From Gemmatimonadota bacterium (GTDB lineage: Bacteria; Gemmatimonadota; Gemmatimonadetes; Longimicrobiales; Gaopeijiaceae), in contig JAWKQN010000006.1 of NCBI GenBank assembly GCA_041390125.1, positions 248,001 to 312,000 on the forward strand: a DNA stretch of 64,000 nucleotides, written 5' to 3'. Of the stretch, positions 50,604 to 59,944 are shown piece by piece. The notes under the pieces were generated by a model that saw only the letters and a program-made list of their open reading frames with translations, made no database searches and was not told where the DNA came from. Position 1 is the stretch's first letter, and each line of letters starts with the position of its first letter. The position numbers and the translations under genes are program-made.

Positions 50604-51848
50604 TCAACGGAAGGGGTCCGGATCGGCGCTCCCGGTCACCTTTGCCAGGGCCTCCAGGAAGCGGTCCGCCTGGGCGGCACGCTGGAAGTGTCGCTCCACC
50701 CACTGCCGCCCTCGACGGCCCTCGGCTCGCCCCCGGTCGGGGTCGTCCGCGTACGCCAGGGCGGCGCGGGCGAGCGCGTCCGGATCTCCCGCGCGCACCC
50801 AGCGCCCCGCGCCGCCGTCCTCCACCACCTGCCGGATCACGCCGTCGATGGCCAGCAGCACGGGCCGTCCCGCCGCCATGTAGTCGAAGACCTTGTTGGG
50901 ATAGACCGTGCGGAAGAGGGCCAGGGGGGCCAGGATCGCCAGCCCCACGTCCGCCGCCGCCAGCACCTCCGGCATGTCCGCCTTGGGGATCGGGGGCAGG
51001 AACCGCACGCGCTCCAGCCCCCGCCGGCCGGCCTGTTCGACCAGACGCGCCTTGTCCCGGCCGTCGCCCACCAGCACCCAGTGCAGGTCGGGCCGGTCCC
51101 GCGTCCGGTCGGCGGCGTCCAGCACCACGCCGAGGTCGTTGGGCGGCCCGTGCGCGCCGGCGTACAGCACCAGCGTGTCCGAGGGGGCGAAGCGATGGCG
51201 CTCCCGGAACGCGGTCCCGTGCGCGTCGGGATCGAAGTCGTCCGTCTCGACCCCGTTGGGGACGACCGCGACGGCGGAGGCCCCGCGGGCGCGCACGTGC
51301 TCCACGAAGCCCGGTGAATTGACGACCACCCGGTCCGCGGCGCGGTACAGGCCGCGCTCCAGGGCGCGGGACAGCCCGATCAGCGGCCGGCTGCGCAGCA
51401 CGCCCAGCTCGATCGCGAAATCCGGCCAGAGATCGCGCACCTCGAGCACGAAGGGAACGCCGCGCAGGCGCGCGCCGACCGCCGCCGCGAGCGCCTGGAA
51501 GAGCGGAGGGGTGGTACCGACCACCACGTCGACGTCCGGAATGCGCAGCGCCGTCCACAGCGCCAGCACCATGAACGAGACGAAGTTGGCGATGCGGGCC
51601 AGGAATCCTCCGCCCGCGAAGGGAAGCGTGCCGACCCGCACCACCTCGAGCCCGACAGGCAGGGCTTCGTCGACGTCGTGGACGGCCCCCGACAGGTAGC
51701 TTCTCCGGCCGGTGACGACGCTCACGCGGTGCCCCGCCGCCACCCAGCGGCGAGCCAGCTCGAAGTGCCGCGTGCCGCCGGCCTGGCCGTGGGTCACGAA
51801 GAGCTGGTGGATCAGCAGGATGTGGAGCCCGCCCGAGGGGGCCGTCAC
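50604..51848 (-). CDS. glycosyltransferase family 4, WbuB-like
   Basis: 414 residues. Seen: ILLIHQLFVTHGQAGGTRHFELARRWVAAGHRVSVVTG at the N terminus, VVVGTTPPLFQALAAA, FVLEVRDLWPDF, VVPNGVETDDFDPD, and PNKVFDYMAAGRPVLLAIDG as the donor-site motif. This opening and the RDLWPD block resemble WbuB/GT4 enzymes of O-antigen loci. GTG 51848 overlaps the permease stop (GTGA). Confidence 0.9.
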   Translation of the reverse strand: MTAPSGGLHILLIHQLFVTHGQAGGTRHFELARRWVAAGHRVSVVTGRRSYLSGAVHDVDEALPVGLEVVRVGTLPFAGGGFLARIANFVSFMVLALWTALRIPDVDVVVGTTPPLFQALAAAVGARLRGVPFVLEVRDLWPDFAIELGVLRSRPLIGLSRALERGLYRAADRVVVNSPGFVEHVRARGASAVAVVPNGVETDDFDPDAHGTAFRERHRFAPSDTLVLYAGAHGPPNDLGVVLDAADRTRDRPDLHWVLVGDGRDKARLVEQAGRRGLERVRFLPPIPKADMPEVLAAADVGLAILAPLALFRTVYPNKVFDYMAAGRPVLLAIDGVIRQVVEDGGAGRWVRAGDPDALARAALAYADDPDRGRAEGRRGRQWVERHFQRAAQADRFLEALAKVTGSADPDPFR

Positions 51849-53620
51849 GGGAGCGGGTCCGCTCCGGCCAGGGCCGCGGGAGCCGCGGCGGGTGCACGCC
51901 GCGCCACGGGCCAGGCGCCCGCCAGGCCGGCCAGTCCTTGGAGGGCCAGGGCCAGCACCGAGGCCGCTCCCAGGGGCGCGGTCCCGCCGAGCAGGGTCGC
52001 GAGCCCATCGCGGAAGAACAGGACGGCCCACGCGCCCACCAGCGCTCCGGTCAGCGTCCGCCCGAGCGAGCCGAGCAACAACCACCGCACGCTCCAGCCC
52101 CGGGTCGCGCCCACCGCCCGGCGGACGCCGAGCTCGTACGTGCGCGCCCGCGCCAGCAGGCGCGCGCCCAGCGCCGCGGTGAGCGTGGACAGCGCCACCG
52201 CCGCCACGAGCGCGAGCAACAGGAGGCGGGAGATCCACGCGATCGGCGCCCGATCGAGCGCCCGCCGGCCGGCCAGCGGAGCGACCTCGACGGTCGCGCC
52301 GGCCGGAAGGAGCGATTCCAGCGCGCTGCGCACCGCCCCCGGATCCGCCGCCCCCTCCACGCCGAGCTCGAGGGCTCGGACCGGATGCTGGAGCAGGCTC
52401 ACGAAGACCTGGTCCGCCGCCGGCGGGGCCGCGCCCGCCGCGAGGACGGGCAGGCCGGCCCCGGTGACGCCCTCGACCGCGTACCAGCGGTCCAGGTCGC
52501 GCCCCACCAGGGCGGACCGGCCCGCCCAGCGCCCGCGCTCGAACTGGCGGGCGGCGAACCCCTCGCTGACCCACACGGCGGGCGGATCGGCCGCCGTGAT
52601 CGCGGAAGGCCCCCGCCCCGCGACGAGCGGGACCCCCATCAGGTCCAGGGCCGCGCCCGCCACCCCCACGACCCGCGCCCAGCCGCCCAGCATCGGGGTG
52701 GGCAGCCCGCCGATCCAGCAGTCCCCACACTCGGTGGCGACGTGGCTGTCGATCCCGAGCCGGCTCCACCCGCCGGGCGTGGTCGCGCCGACGCGGGTCA
52801 CCCCGGGCAGGGCCGCCAGCCCGTGCAGCAAGGAGGCGGTGTCCAGGGCGGACGGCGCGGTCACCGACGCCCAGGTCAGGTCGGGCGGGCCCGCTGTGGA
52901 CGCGTCCGGACGCTCCGCGCCGAGGAGCACGAACGCCAGGATGCACACCAGGGTGGAGGCGGCGCCGCCGGCGACCACGAAGCCGTCCTGGGCGCCCGGG
53001 ATCCGACCCCGCTCGGACGCGGGCGCCAGGAGGCCGCCCCCCCACCAGAGCAGCATCGCCCCGACGGCCGTGGCCACGACCGCGCCCGATCCGAGGAGAC
53101 CGGAGGCCGCCCACGGCCCCAGGGTCCCGCTCCACACCCCCGGCCACGCTCGCGCCAACCACGGCAACAGGACCGCGGCCCCGACGCCCGCGACCGTGCC
53201 CGCGGCGCCGACGAACGCCACGGTGCGCTGCAGGAACGCCCGTCGCAGCAGGCGGGCGGACGCGCCGACGTCCCGGTGCACGTGCAGCTCCGGGCGGGCG
53301 GCCCGCCCGGCCAGCAGAGCGCCCAGGAGCACGGGCACCACGGCCGCCAGGATCACCAGCGCACAGGCCAGCCGCAGCAGCCCGACCCAGCGGGCCAGCG
53401 CCCGGGCGCGGGCCACGTCCGGGAGCTCCGTCCGGGGCGACCACTGGAGACCCAGCGTCTCGACCGGGAGCGGCGCCAGCGAAAGGGCGCTCCCGGCGGG
53501 ACCCGTCCCCGTGAGCCACGCCAGCACGCCCAGGGAGAGCAGCCCGGCCGCCAGGGCGCCGGCGAGCGCGAGCCACCCGGGTCGCCCGTGTCCGTCCGCG
53601 AGGTGCAGCGGTACTCGCAT
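51845..53620 (-). CDS. FtsX/MacB-like membrane permease without adjacent ATPase
   Basis: 591 residues. Seen: one N-terminal helix (16-36), several helices in residues 80-225, a periplasmic domain about 230-440 (MacB_PCD-like, GWSRLGIDSHVATECGDCWIGG, SEGFAARQFERGRWAGRSALVGRDLDRW) and three C-terminal helices about 455-575 around YELGVRRAVGATRGWSVRWLLLGSLGRTL, the FtsX signature. The layout matches duplicated orphan permeases (ADOP family), though the first half is shortened. No ABC ATPase gene is in the window. Start ATG 53620 has GGAGGTCAC immediately upstream. Confidence 0.75.
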   Translation of the reverse strand: MRVPLHLADGHGRPGWLALAGALAAGLLSLGVLAWLTGTGPAGSALSLAPLPVETLGLQWSPRTELPDVARARALARWVGLLRLACALVILAAVVPVLLGALLAGRAARPELHVHRDVGASARLLRRAFLQRTVAFVGAAGTVAGVGAAVLLPWLARAWPGVWSGTLGPWAASGLLGSGAVVATAVGAMLLWWGGGLLAPASERGRIPGAQDGFVVAGGAASTLVCILAFVLLGAERPDASTAGPPDLTWASVTAPSALDTASLLHGLAALPGVTRVGATTPGGWSRLGIDSHVATECGDCWIGGLPTPMLGGWARVVGVAGAALDLMGVPLVAGRGPSAITAADPPAVWVSEGFAARQFERGRWAGRSALVGRDLDRWYAVEGVTGAGLPVLAAGAAPPAADQVFVSLLQHPVRALELGVEGAADPGAVRSALESLLPAGATVEVAPLAGRRALDRAPIAWISRLLLLALVAAVALSTLTAALGARLLARARTYELGVRRAVGATRGWSVRWLLLGSLGRTLTGALVGAWAVLFFRDGLATLLGGTAPLGAASVLALALQGLAGLAGAWPVARRAPAAAPAALAGADPLP

Positions 53621-53634
53621 GTGACCTCCGCCCG

Positions 53635-54675
53635 TCAGTAGTAGCGCAGCTTGAAGAGCGCCTTGTGCAGCCAGGCCCGACGCCGCTTCAGCGGGCTCCT
53701 GCGGTAGCCGTCCCAGCGCTCGGCCCAGGCCAGGAAGCGGGCATCGTCCGTGAGTCGGTGCATGATGCGCAACTGGACGACGTGGAGGGCGTGGTAGAAG
53801 CCGCTGGCGGCATTGCTGAGCGCCGTCCCGGCCTGATCGTAGAGCGACCAGTACCCGATGTCGAAGCGGGGCAGATGGGCATGCAGCGTCTCGATCGATG
53901 CCTGCCAGAGCGCGCCCGCGCGCGCGTCGCCGTCGTGGAGCCAGAGGTCGTACAGGCCCCACGCCGCCCACATGAAGCCGTTCAGGATGTGGGTGGGCGG
54001 CTTGACCACGGTCTCCTCGAACCAGACGTGTCCGTCGTCGAGGACCTGCACGCCGCCCTCGTCGATGTGCAGCGTGAAGCTCTCGAACGCGGCGCGGGCC
54101 GCGTCGAGGTAGCGCTGCTCCTCCGTGACCTTGTGCGCACGCACGAGCAGGCTGATGCCCTGCCCCTGGCTGAGACAGGAATACCAGGGGTTCTTGAGCG
54201 GCGTCCGGTACTCCCAGTCGAAGCGGTGATTCCAGACCGCGACACCGGCGGCGTTGGGTTCGAGATTGTCCACCAGCCAATCCGCCACGTCCAGGAAGCG
54301 CTGCTTGCGGTCCGGGTCGTCCTCCTGACGCCAGCGGTTGTAGTTGCCCAGACCATACTGCGCGATCGCGATGGGGTTGTACTGCAGACCCACGTGCCCA
54401 TGGTAGTCCAGCATCGGGATGCCGCGCGCGTCGCGCGGGCCCGGGTAATCCGCCTTGACCGTGAAGCGCTGCCAGTACTCGTCCACCGTCCCCGCCCGGG
54501 CGCGCTCGTTCACCTGCGGCGTGCCGTGCCAGAACGTGAGGTGGCTCTGGCGGCTTCCGCCGTACGCCGAGAAGATGCGACGCCAGTAGCGCAGGCGCGC
54601 CCCTACCCCGATCGGGGCCCCGGGGACGCTCTCGGGGATCTCCACGCGCGGGGCGCTCGCGTCCGCGCGCGTCAT
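53635..54675 (-). CDS. D-glucuronyl C5-epimerase C-terminal domain protein
   Basis: 346 residues resembling the C-terminal catalytic domain of glucuronyl C5-epimerase (GLCE_C), which converts D-glucuronate to L-iduronate in heparan-type chains. Seen: HLTFWHGTPQVNERARAGTVDEYW, GHVGLQYNPIAIAQYGLGNYNRW, WSCLSQGQGISLLVRAHKVTEEQRYLDAARAAFESF with Trp-Tyr before it, THILNGFMWAAWGLYDLWLHDGDARA and FDIGYWSLYDQ, all diagnostic of the family. No signal peptide, so cytosolic use on nucleotide or lipid-linked sugars, or an unlabelled export, is implied. Start ATG 54675 overlaps the stop of the dehydrogenase (ATGA). Confidence 0.85.
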   Translation of the reverse strand: MTRADASAPRVEIPESVPGAPIGVGARLRYWRRIFSAYGGSRQSHLTFWHGTPQVNERARAGTVDEYWQRFTVKADYPGPRDARGIPMLDYHGHVGLQYNPIAIAQYGLGNYNRWRQEDDPDRKQRFLDVADWLVDNLEPNAAGVAVWNHRFDWEYRTPLKNPWYSCLSQGQGISLLVRAHKVTEEQRYLDAARAAFESFTLHIDEGGVQVLDDGHVWFEETVVKPPTHILNGFMWAAWGLYDLWLHDGDARAGALWQASIETLHAHLPRFDIGYWSLYDQAGTALSNAASGFYHALHVVQLRIMHRLTDDARFLAWAERWDGYRRSPLKRRRAWLHKALFKLRYY

Positions 54676-56837
54676 GCGTGCTCCCCGGCCACGAAGACGT
54701 CCCGCCCGGTGCGCAGCGCATCCGCCGCCGCGAACGAGGCGCGCATCGTGCCCACCAGCGAGGCGAACGGCGTGGGCGAAGGGCCTCCGCTACGGAGCGC
54801 CGCTCCGAGCCGCTCCATCTCGGCGCGGTGGCCCTTGTCCTGCCGCAACCGATCGCGGCGCCGCCGGGTCCGTCCCCCGTCGTGGAGCGCCAGCTCCCGG
54901 AAATCGTCGAGGACGGCGCTCCGTCCGCCGCCCGACACCTCGATCCGCTCCTTCCCCAGAGCGGCCGCGCCGTTGGCGTGATAGCTCACGATGGCCACAT
55001 GCCCGCCCTCCATCTCCAGCGTGATGCTCACGTTGTCGCGCGGGCGGGCACCCGCGGCGGGCAGACCGGCAGTGCGTACCCGCACGGGGGCGGCGTCGCA
55101 GAGCCAGAGCGCCCAGTCGAGGAAGTGGCAGGCCTCTCCCACGATCCGTCCGCCGCCGACGCTCGGGTCGTGCAGCCAATGGTCGGGGGGCAGCGCTCCG
55201 GCGTTGACCCGGTAGTGCACGAGGAGCGGATCTCCCACCGGCGCGAAGTGCCCGGCCAGCGCGTCGCTCATCGGTGCGAAACGGCGATTGAACCCGACCA
55301 TGAGCAGACGATCCGCGCGCGCGTGCGCGACCCCGATCCGCGCCAGCTCCGCGTCGTCGAGGCAGAGCGGCTTCTCCACGAAGACGTGCTTGCCCGCATC
55401 CAATGCGCGCTCCACCTGCTCCGCGTGCAGGTTGTGGCGCGTCAGCACGAACAGCACGTCCACGTCCGGGTCGGAGAAGAGCGCATCCGCATCCGTGGAG
55501 GCCTGCGCGAAGCCGAACTTCTCCGCGGCGTGGCGGCTGGAGATCCCGCTGGTCGTGCAGACGGTACGCAGGTCGAAGCCGCCCGCGGCCTGCAGCGCCG
55601 GCAGCAACGTGCGGGTGGCGAAGAGCCCCGCGCCCAGCACGCCCACGCGCGGTGCATCGACCGGGGCGCGCCCGGTTCCGGCGGCGGCCACCGGCACGAC
55701 GCGCGTGGGCGGAGCCGGCGCGGGTGTGTCGGGATACGACAGGACGACACCGAGCGGCTGCGGACCGTCTTCGCCCAGCGAGCCGTACAGGTCCAGCGCG
55801 TCCGCGAACGCGACCCGGTCGGTGACGAGCGGCGCCGTATCCAGCCGCCGGTCACGCATGAGGTCGAGCACCGCCTCCAGGTTGCGCTGCTCCGTCCAGC
55901 GCACGTAGCCCAGCGGGTAATCGATCCCCCGATCCTCGTACTGGGGGTCGTAGCGACCGGGCCCGTAGGAGCGCGAGATCTTGAGGTCGAGCTCCTTCAT
56001 GTAGAACGGACGGCGCGGCACCTCCAGCCCGACCGCGCCCACTGCCACGACGCGGCCGCGGTCGCGCGCGATCTCGGCCGCGAGCTCGATGGGTGCGGAG
56101 CTGTCGGTCGAGGCGGTGACCAGCACGGCGTCGACCCCGCGCCCACCCGTCCACTCCTGCACGAGCGCGAGGGGATCGTCAGCGCCGATGCGCCCGCCGC
56201 GCTCCGCGCCCAGGGCGCGTGCGCGCTCCACCCGCCCCGGATCCAGATCGAAGCCGCAGACGGCCAGCCCGGCGGCGCGCGCGAGCTGCACGGTGATGAG
56301 CCCGATCAGCCCCAGCCCCACCACCGCCACCCGCTCCCCGAGCTGGCACTCCGCGAGGCGGAGCCCGTGCAGCGCGATCGCGGCCACCGTGGCGAAGCAG
56401 GCCGACTCCGCCGGGACGCCGTCGGGGACGCGGGCCAGCAGGTTGCGGGGCACGCACAGCACCTCGGCATGGCCCGCGCCGGCCGCGGCGACCCGGTCCC
56501 CGACCTCGAGGCCCTCCACGCCCGGCCCCACCTCCACGATCACCCCGGCGGCGGAGTACCCGAGGGGCATCGGCTGATCCAGGCGGGCGCGGGTGGCGTC
56601 GAGCGCGGTCAACACGCCTTCGGTACGCGCCTTCTCCACCACCTTGCGCACGAGATCCGGACGGGAGCGCGCCTTGGCCAGAAGGCTCTTGCGGGCGAAG
56701 TCGACCAGCATGCGCTCGGTCCCGATGGAGACGAGCGACGCCTCGGTACGGACCAACACGTGGCCCGACCGCACGATGGGCGCGGGCACGTCGGCGAGGC
56801 GCGTCTCCCCCGCCGGGTACTGCAGAAGCTGCTTCAC
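54672..56837 (-). CDS. two-domain dehydrogenase: MDR (alcohol dehydrogenase-like) fused to Gfo/Idh
   Basis: 721 residues. Residues 1-370: medium-chain dehydrogenase fold (GHVLVRTEASLVSIGTERMLVDFARKSL, PLGYSAAGVIVEVGPGVEGLEVGDRVAAAGAGHAE, VGLGLIGLITVQLARAAG as Rossmann motif), but I see no structural-zinc cysteine quartet. Residues about 395-721: a Gfo/Idh domain (VGVLGAGLFATRTLLPAL, GKHVFVEKPLCLDDAEL with the catalytic EKP, GGRIVGEACHFLDWALWLCD). Such fusions occur in bacterial polysaccharide loci. GTG 56837 overlaps the asparagine synthase stop. Substrate unknown; the neighbour suggests a uronic acid or its derivative. Confidence 0.85.
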   Translation of the reverse strand: MKQLLQYPAGETRLADVPAPIVRSGHVLVRTEASLVSIGTERMLVDFARKSLLAKARSRPDLVRKVVEKARTEGVLTALDATRARLDQPMPLGYSAAGVIVEVGPGVEGLEVGDRVAAAGAGHAEVLCVPRNLLARVPDGVPAESACFATVAAIALHGLRLAECQLGERVAVVGLGLIGLITVQLARAAGLAVCGFDLDPGRVERARALGAERGGRIGADDPLALVQEWTGGRGVDAVLVTASTDSSAPIELAAEIARDRGRVVAVGAVGLEVPRRPFYMKELDLKISRSYGPGRYDPQYEDRGIDYPLGYVRWTEQRNLEAVLDLMRDRRLDTAPLVTDRVAFADALDLYGSLGEDGPQPLGVVLSYPDTPAPAPPTRVVPVAAAGTGRAPVDAPRVGVLGAGLFATRTLLPALQAAGGFDLRTVCTTSGISSRHAAEKFGFAQASTDADALFSDPDVDVLFVLTRHNLHAEQVERALDAGKHVFVEKPLCLDDAELARIGVAHARADRLLMVGFNRRFAPMSDALAGHFAPVGDPLLVHYRVNAGALPPDHWLHDPSVGGGRIVGEACHFLDWALWLCDAAPVRVRTAGLPAAGARPRDNVSITLEMEGGHVAIVSYHANGAAALGKERIEVSGGGRSAVLDDFRELALHDGGRTRRRRDRLRQDKGHRAEMERLGAALRSGGPSPTPFASLVGTMRASFAAADALRTGRDVFVAGEHA

Positions 56838-58867
56838 GTCGTGTCCTGTCCAGGCGCGGGGGCCGTCCGACCCGGCTCCGGCCCTTCCGGGGCCGGGAGC
56901 GGCGGCCGCTCCCCGTCCACGAAGGCCCGCATCCACAGCTCCAACGTCAGGAGCTGCCAGACCGGGTAGGCGAGGTCGGCATCCCCCGCGCGGTGTGCCT
57001 CGATCCGGGTCCGCACCGCCTCCGGGCGCAGGATCCCGCGGCGCCGAATCTGATCGAACGACAGCAGATCGTCCACCATCCCGGCGAGGTCGTGCGTGAG
57101 CCAGTGGTCGTGGGGCGCGCCGAAGCCGGCCTTGGGCTGGTGGAGCACCTCGTCGGGCACCCGCCCGGCGAGCGCCCGGCGCAGGACGTACTTGGTCACC
57201 GGGCGCAGCCCGCCGTGCAGCTTCAGGTCCGGAGCCAGGTGCTGGAAGGCGAACTCCACCAGCGGCCGATCCAGCAGCGGCACCCGCACCTCGACCGAGG
57301 ACGCCATGCTCATCTTGTCGTTGTAGTCGAGGTTGAGGCTGGGGAGGAACGTCCCCAGATCCACCGCCATGCGCTGCTCCAGCGGGTCGGCGTGGGCGTG
57401 CTCCTCGAACAGCGCGCGATGGTGCACGTAGGGGTCCACGGCGCCGCCTGCTTCGATCCAGCCGGGCGTCAGCAGCGCGCGGCGCGCGGGCTCGTCGAGG
57501 TAGGTGGCGTCGCGGAGGAACGCCTCGACCGGCGGCAAGGAGGCGCTGCGTCCGAACTTCCGGGCCAGCCGCGTCCACCCCATCCACCGTGTGCCGCGCA
57601 GCGCCGGCAGATGGGTGAGCAGCGGTTCCAGCGCGAGACGCCGGAGTGGCGCAGGCAGCCGGCGGTAGCGGTCGCGCAGCCGTTCGACCGCGTACTTGCG
57701 GTACCCGCCGAACACCTCGTCGCCGCCCACACCCGAGAGCAATACGGTGACCTCGCGCCCGGCGGCCCGGCACACCTCGAACGCCGTGAGGATCGCCGGG
57801 TCGGCCACCGCGTCGTCCATCGACCACACCAGCCCCGGTAGCGAAGCCGCCACGTCGGGCTCGACCACGATCTCCTGGTGGCGACAGCCGAAGCGCTCCG
57901 CAGTGCGGCGCGCCACGGCGGGATCGTCCAGGGTGGCCTCGCCGCGCCGGTGTCCGGCCGGGAAGGTGATCGTGAACGTGCGTACGGGCCCGTCGGAGTG
58001 CTCGACCATGGCGGCCACGATGGCCGTCGAGTCGAGCCCGGCGCTGAGGAAGGCTCCCACCGGGACGTCGGAGACCATCTGGCGTCCCACGGCCGCCTCC
58101 AGTTGGTCACGCACGGCCGCCACGGCGGCACGCTCCGGAAGCCGCGGCCGGGCGGGGTCGGCGATCCGCAGCCGCCAGTAGCGCTCCTGCCGCCAGCCGC
58201 CGTCCTGCGCCAACGCCCAGTGGGCGGGGGGCAGCTTGTCCACCCCGGCGAACAGCGTGTCCGGCTCGGGCACCCACAGCAACGCGAGGTAGCGTTGCAG
58301 GGCCACGGGATCCACGGTGGCGTCGAAGTCGGGCAGCTCCACGAAGGCCTTGGCCTCGGACGCGAACGCCACGCTCCCGCTCCGGCGCGTCACATAGAGT
58401 GGCTTGATGCCCAGCGGATCACGGGCGAGCAGCAGCGCCGGGCCGCCGTCGACGCGACCGAACCGTTTGCCACCCAGATCCACCGCAGCAAAGGCGAACA
58501 TGCCGTCGAGCTGCGCCACCGCGTCCGTACCCCAGGCGTCCAGCGCGTGCAGGACCACCTCGGTGTCCGACGTGGAGCGGAAGCGCGCGCCCCCGCCCTC
58601 CAGGCGGCGTCGCAGCTCCGCCGCGTTGTACAGCTCGCCGTTGTAGGTGAGGTGCAACTCGCCGTCCGCGCTCCGCATGGGCATGTGGCCGGCCGGCGAG
58701 AGATCGCGGATCGCGAGCCGCCGGTTGCCGAGCCCCACGAAGCCGGTCCGTTCGCTGCGGTGCGTCCACAGGCCGCTGTCGTCGGGTCCGCGATGCTGCA
58801 GGCGCGCGGTCATGCGCGCGAGCGCCGCCTCGTCTCCCCGGCCCAGCAGTCCGACGATGCCGCACAT
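56834..58867 (-). CDS. asnB: asparagine synthase-like amidotransferase (AsnB family)
   Basis: Glutamine-dependent amide transfer via an adenylate. Seen: catalytic N-terminal Cys2 (MCGIVGLLG), RGPDDSGLW, TYNGELYNAAELR, DPLGIKPLY in the glutaminase half; FLSAGLDSTAIVAAM as the pyrophosphate loop, in which Ala replaces the usual second Gly of SGGxDS, and LSGVGGDEVFGGYRKY and LEYNDKMSMAS-type LDYNDKMSMASSVEVRVPLLD in the synthetase half. Length 677 aa, 50-120 above asparagine-only enzymes. Placed in a polysaccharide operon, so a sugar carboxylate (uronamide) is a plausible substrate. Confidence 0.88.
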   Translation of the reverse strand: MCGIVGLLGRGDEAALARMTARLQHRGPDDSGLWTHRSERTGFVGLGNRRLAIRDLSPAGHMPMRSADGELHLTYNGELYNAAELRRRLEGGGARFRSTSDTEVVLHALDAWGTDAVAQLDGMFAFAAVDLGGKRFGRVDGGPALLLARDPLGIKPLYVTRRSGSVAFASEAKAFVELPDFDATVDPVALQRYLALLWVPEPDTLFAGVDKLPPAHWALAQDGGWRQERYWRLRIADPARPRLPERAAVAAVRDQLEAAVGRQMVSDVPVGAFLSAGLDSTAIVAAMVEHSDGPVRTFTITFPAGHRRGEATLDDPAVARRTAERFGCRHQEIVVEPDVAASLPGLVWSMDDAVADPAILTAFEVCRAAGREVTVLLSGVGGDEVFGGYRKYAVERLRDRYRRLPAPLRRLALEPLLTHLPALRGTRWMGWTRLARKFGRSASLPPVEAFLRDATYLDEPARRALLTPGWIEAGGAVDPYVHHRALFEEHAHADPLEQRMAVDLGTFLPSLNLDYNDKMSMASSVEVRVPLLDRPLVEFAFQHLAPDLKLHGGLRPVTKYVLRRALAGRVPDEVLHQPKAGFGAPHDHWLTHDLAGMVDDLLSFDQIRRRGILRPEAVRTRIEAHRAGDADLAYPVWQLLTLELWMRAFVDGERPPLPAPEGPEPGRTAPAPGQDTT

Positions 58868-58936
58868 CTCAGGCGCCGTCCCGCAGCACCCGGCCGCTCC
58901 GTCCCGCGCCGGGGCGCGGGCCTGGACCGGGGCGCA

Positions 58937-59944
58937 TCACGCGGGCTTGCGGGCCAGGATCCGCAGCCGGTAGCCCAGGCCCGCCGCTTCGATCCAGCGG
59001 TCCATGCGCGCGCGCTCCTCCGGCGCCTCCAGGCGCTGCGCGAAGGCCGGCGGGAGTCGGTCGGTCGCCGGTGCGGCGAACGGATCGTATCCCTGCAGGT
59101 GGTTCAGCACGGAGTCGAGCACCGACACCGCGGAGAGGACCTCGACCACCTCGAAGCCCACGGCGGCGAGCAGCCGTGACAGCGTGCGCGCGTCGTAGTA
59201 GACGAGGTGGTTGCGATTGAAGGTGCGGGCCAACGGACCCAGGACGAGCACGCCCAGCGACGCCACGTTGGGGACGCCCACGAGGAAGGCGCCACCCGGA
59301 GCCAGGATGCGGTGGATCTCCTCCAGCAGGGCGCGCGGGTCGGGTACGTGCTCGAGCGTCTCGATCAGCGTCACGACGTCGAAGGCGCCATCGGCGAACC
59401 CGCACACCTCCAGGCGCTCCTCGCGTACCGGCAACCCGTACACCTCGCGCGCGTGGCGCGCCGCCCGCGCGCCCAGCTCCAGACCCAGGACGTCCCACCC
59501 GCGCTCGCGGGCGATGCGGGGCAGCCGTCCGATCGAGCAGCCCACGTCCAGGAGCCGTCCGGAGGGCCGCACGGTGGCCACCCGCTCCAGCAGGTGACCG
59601 AAGTCGCGGGACTGGAAGCGCTCCTCGGCCTCGGTGAGCAGGACATCCACCCAGGCATCGTTGGCGGCGGACTCGTACTGGTAGAGACGCTCCAACGCGT
59701 CCGCGTTCGGGCGCGGATCCATGTACACCAGGGCGCACTCCGCACAGCGTACGAAGTCCAGCCCGGCCTTCGTGAAGAGGGGCTCGGGACGGTCGGCGCC
59801 GCAGACGACGCACGGCACGTGCTCGCCCACCTCGGGCCGCATCCGGCCGCTGACCGGGTCCAGCAGCACCTCCATCTCGCGGTCCAGGAGCGCGAAGAAA
59901 CGGTCGCGGCCGCTCTCCTTCTCGTAGCTCGCCCGTCCGCTCAC
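58937..59944 (-). CDS. class I SAM-dependent methyltransferase with N-terminal zinc ribbon
   Basis: 335 residues. Seen: a basic start, then a Cys-x2-Cys ... Cys-x2-Cys zinc ribbon (CVVCGADRPEP, RCAECALVYMDPRPN), SAM motif I LLDVGCSIGRLPRIARERG, GLELGARAARHAREVYG, and VVTLIETLEHVPDPRALLEEIHRILAPGG. This zinc ribbon plus methyltransferase organisation is common in surface-glycan loci, where it methylates a sugar or a terminal capping group. GTG 59944 overlaps the cytidylyltransferase stop (GTGA). Followed by a 69-base gap before asnB. Confidence 0.85.
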   Translation of the reverse strand: MSGRASYEKESGRDRFFALLDREMEVLLDPVSGRMRPEVGEHVPCVVCGADRPEPLFTKAGLDFVRCAECALVYMDPRPNADALERLYQYESAANDAWVDVLLTEAEERFQSRDFGHLLERVATVRPSGRLLDVGCSIGRLPRIARERGWDVLGLELGARAARHAREVYGLPVREERLEVCGFADGAFDVVTLIETLEHVPDPRALLEEIHRILAPGGAFLVGVPNVASLGVLVLGPLARTFNRNHLVYYDARTLSRLLAAVGFEVVEVLSAVSVLDSVLNHLQGYDPFAAPATDRLPPAFAQRLEAPEERARMDRWIEAAGLGYRLRILARKPA

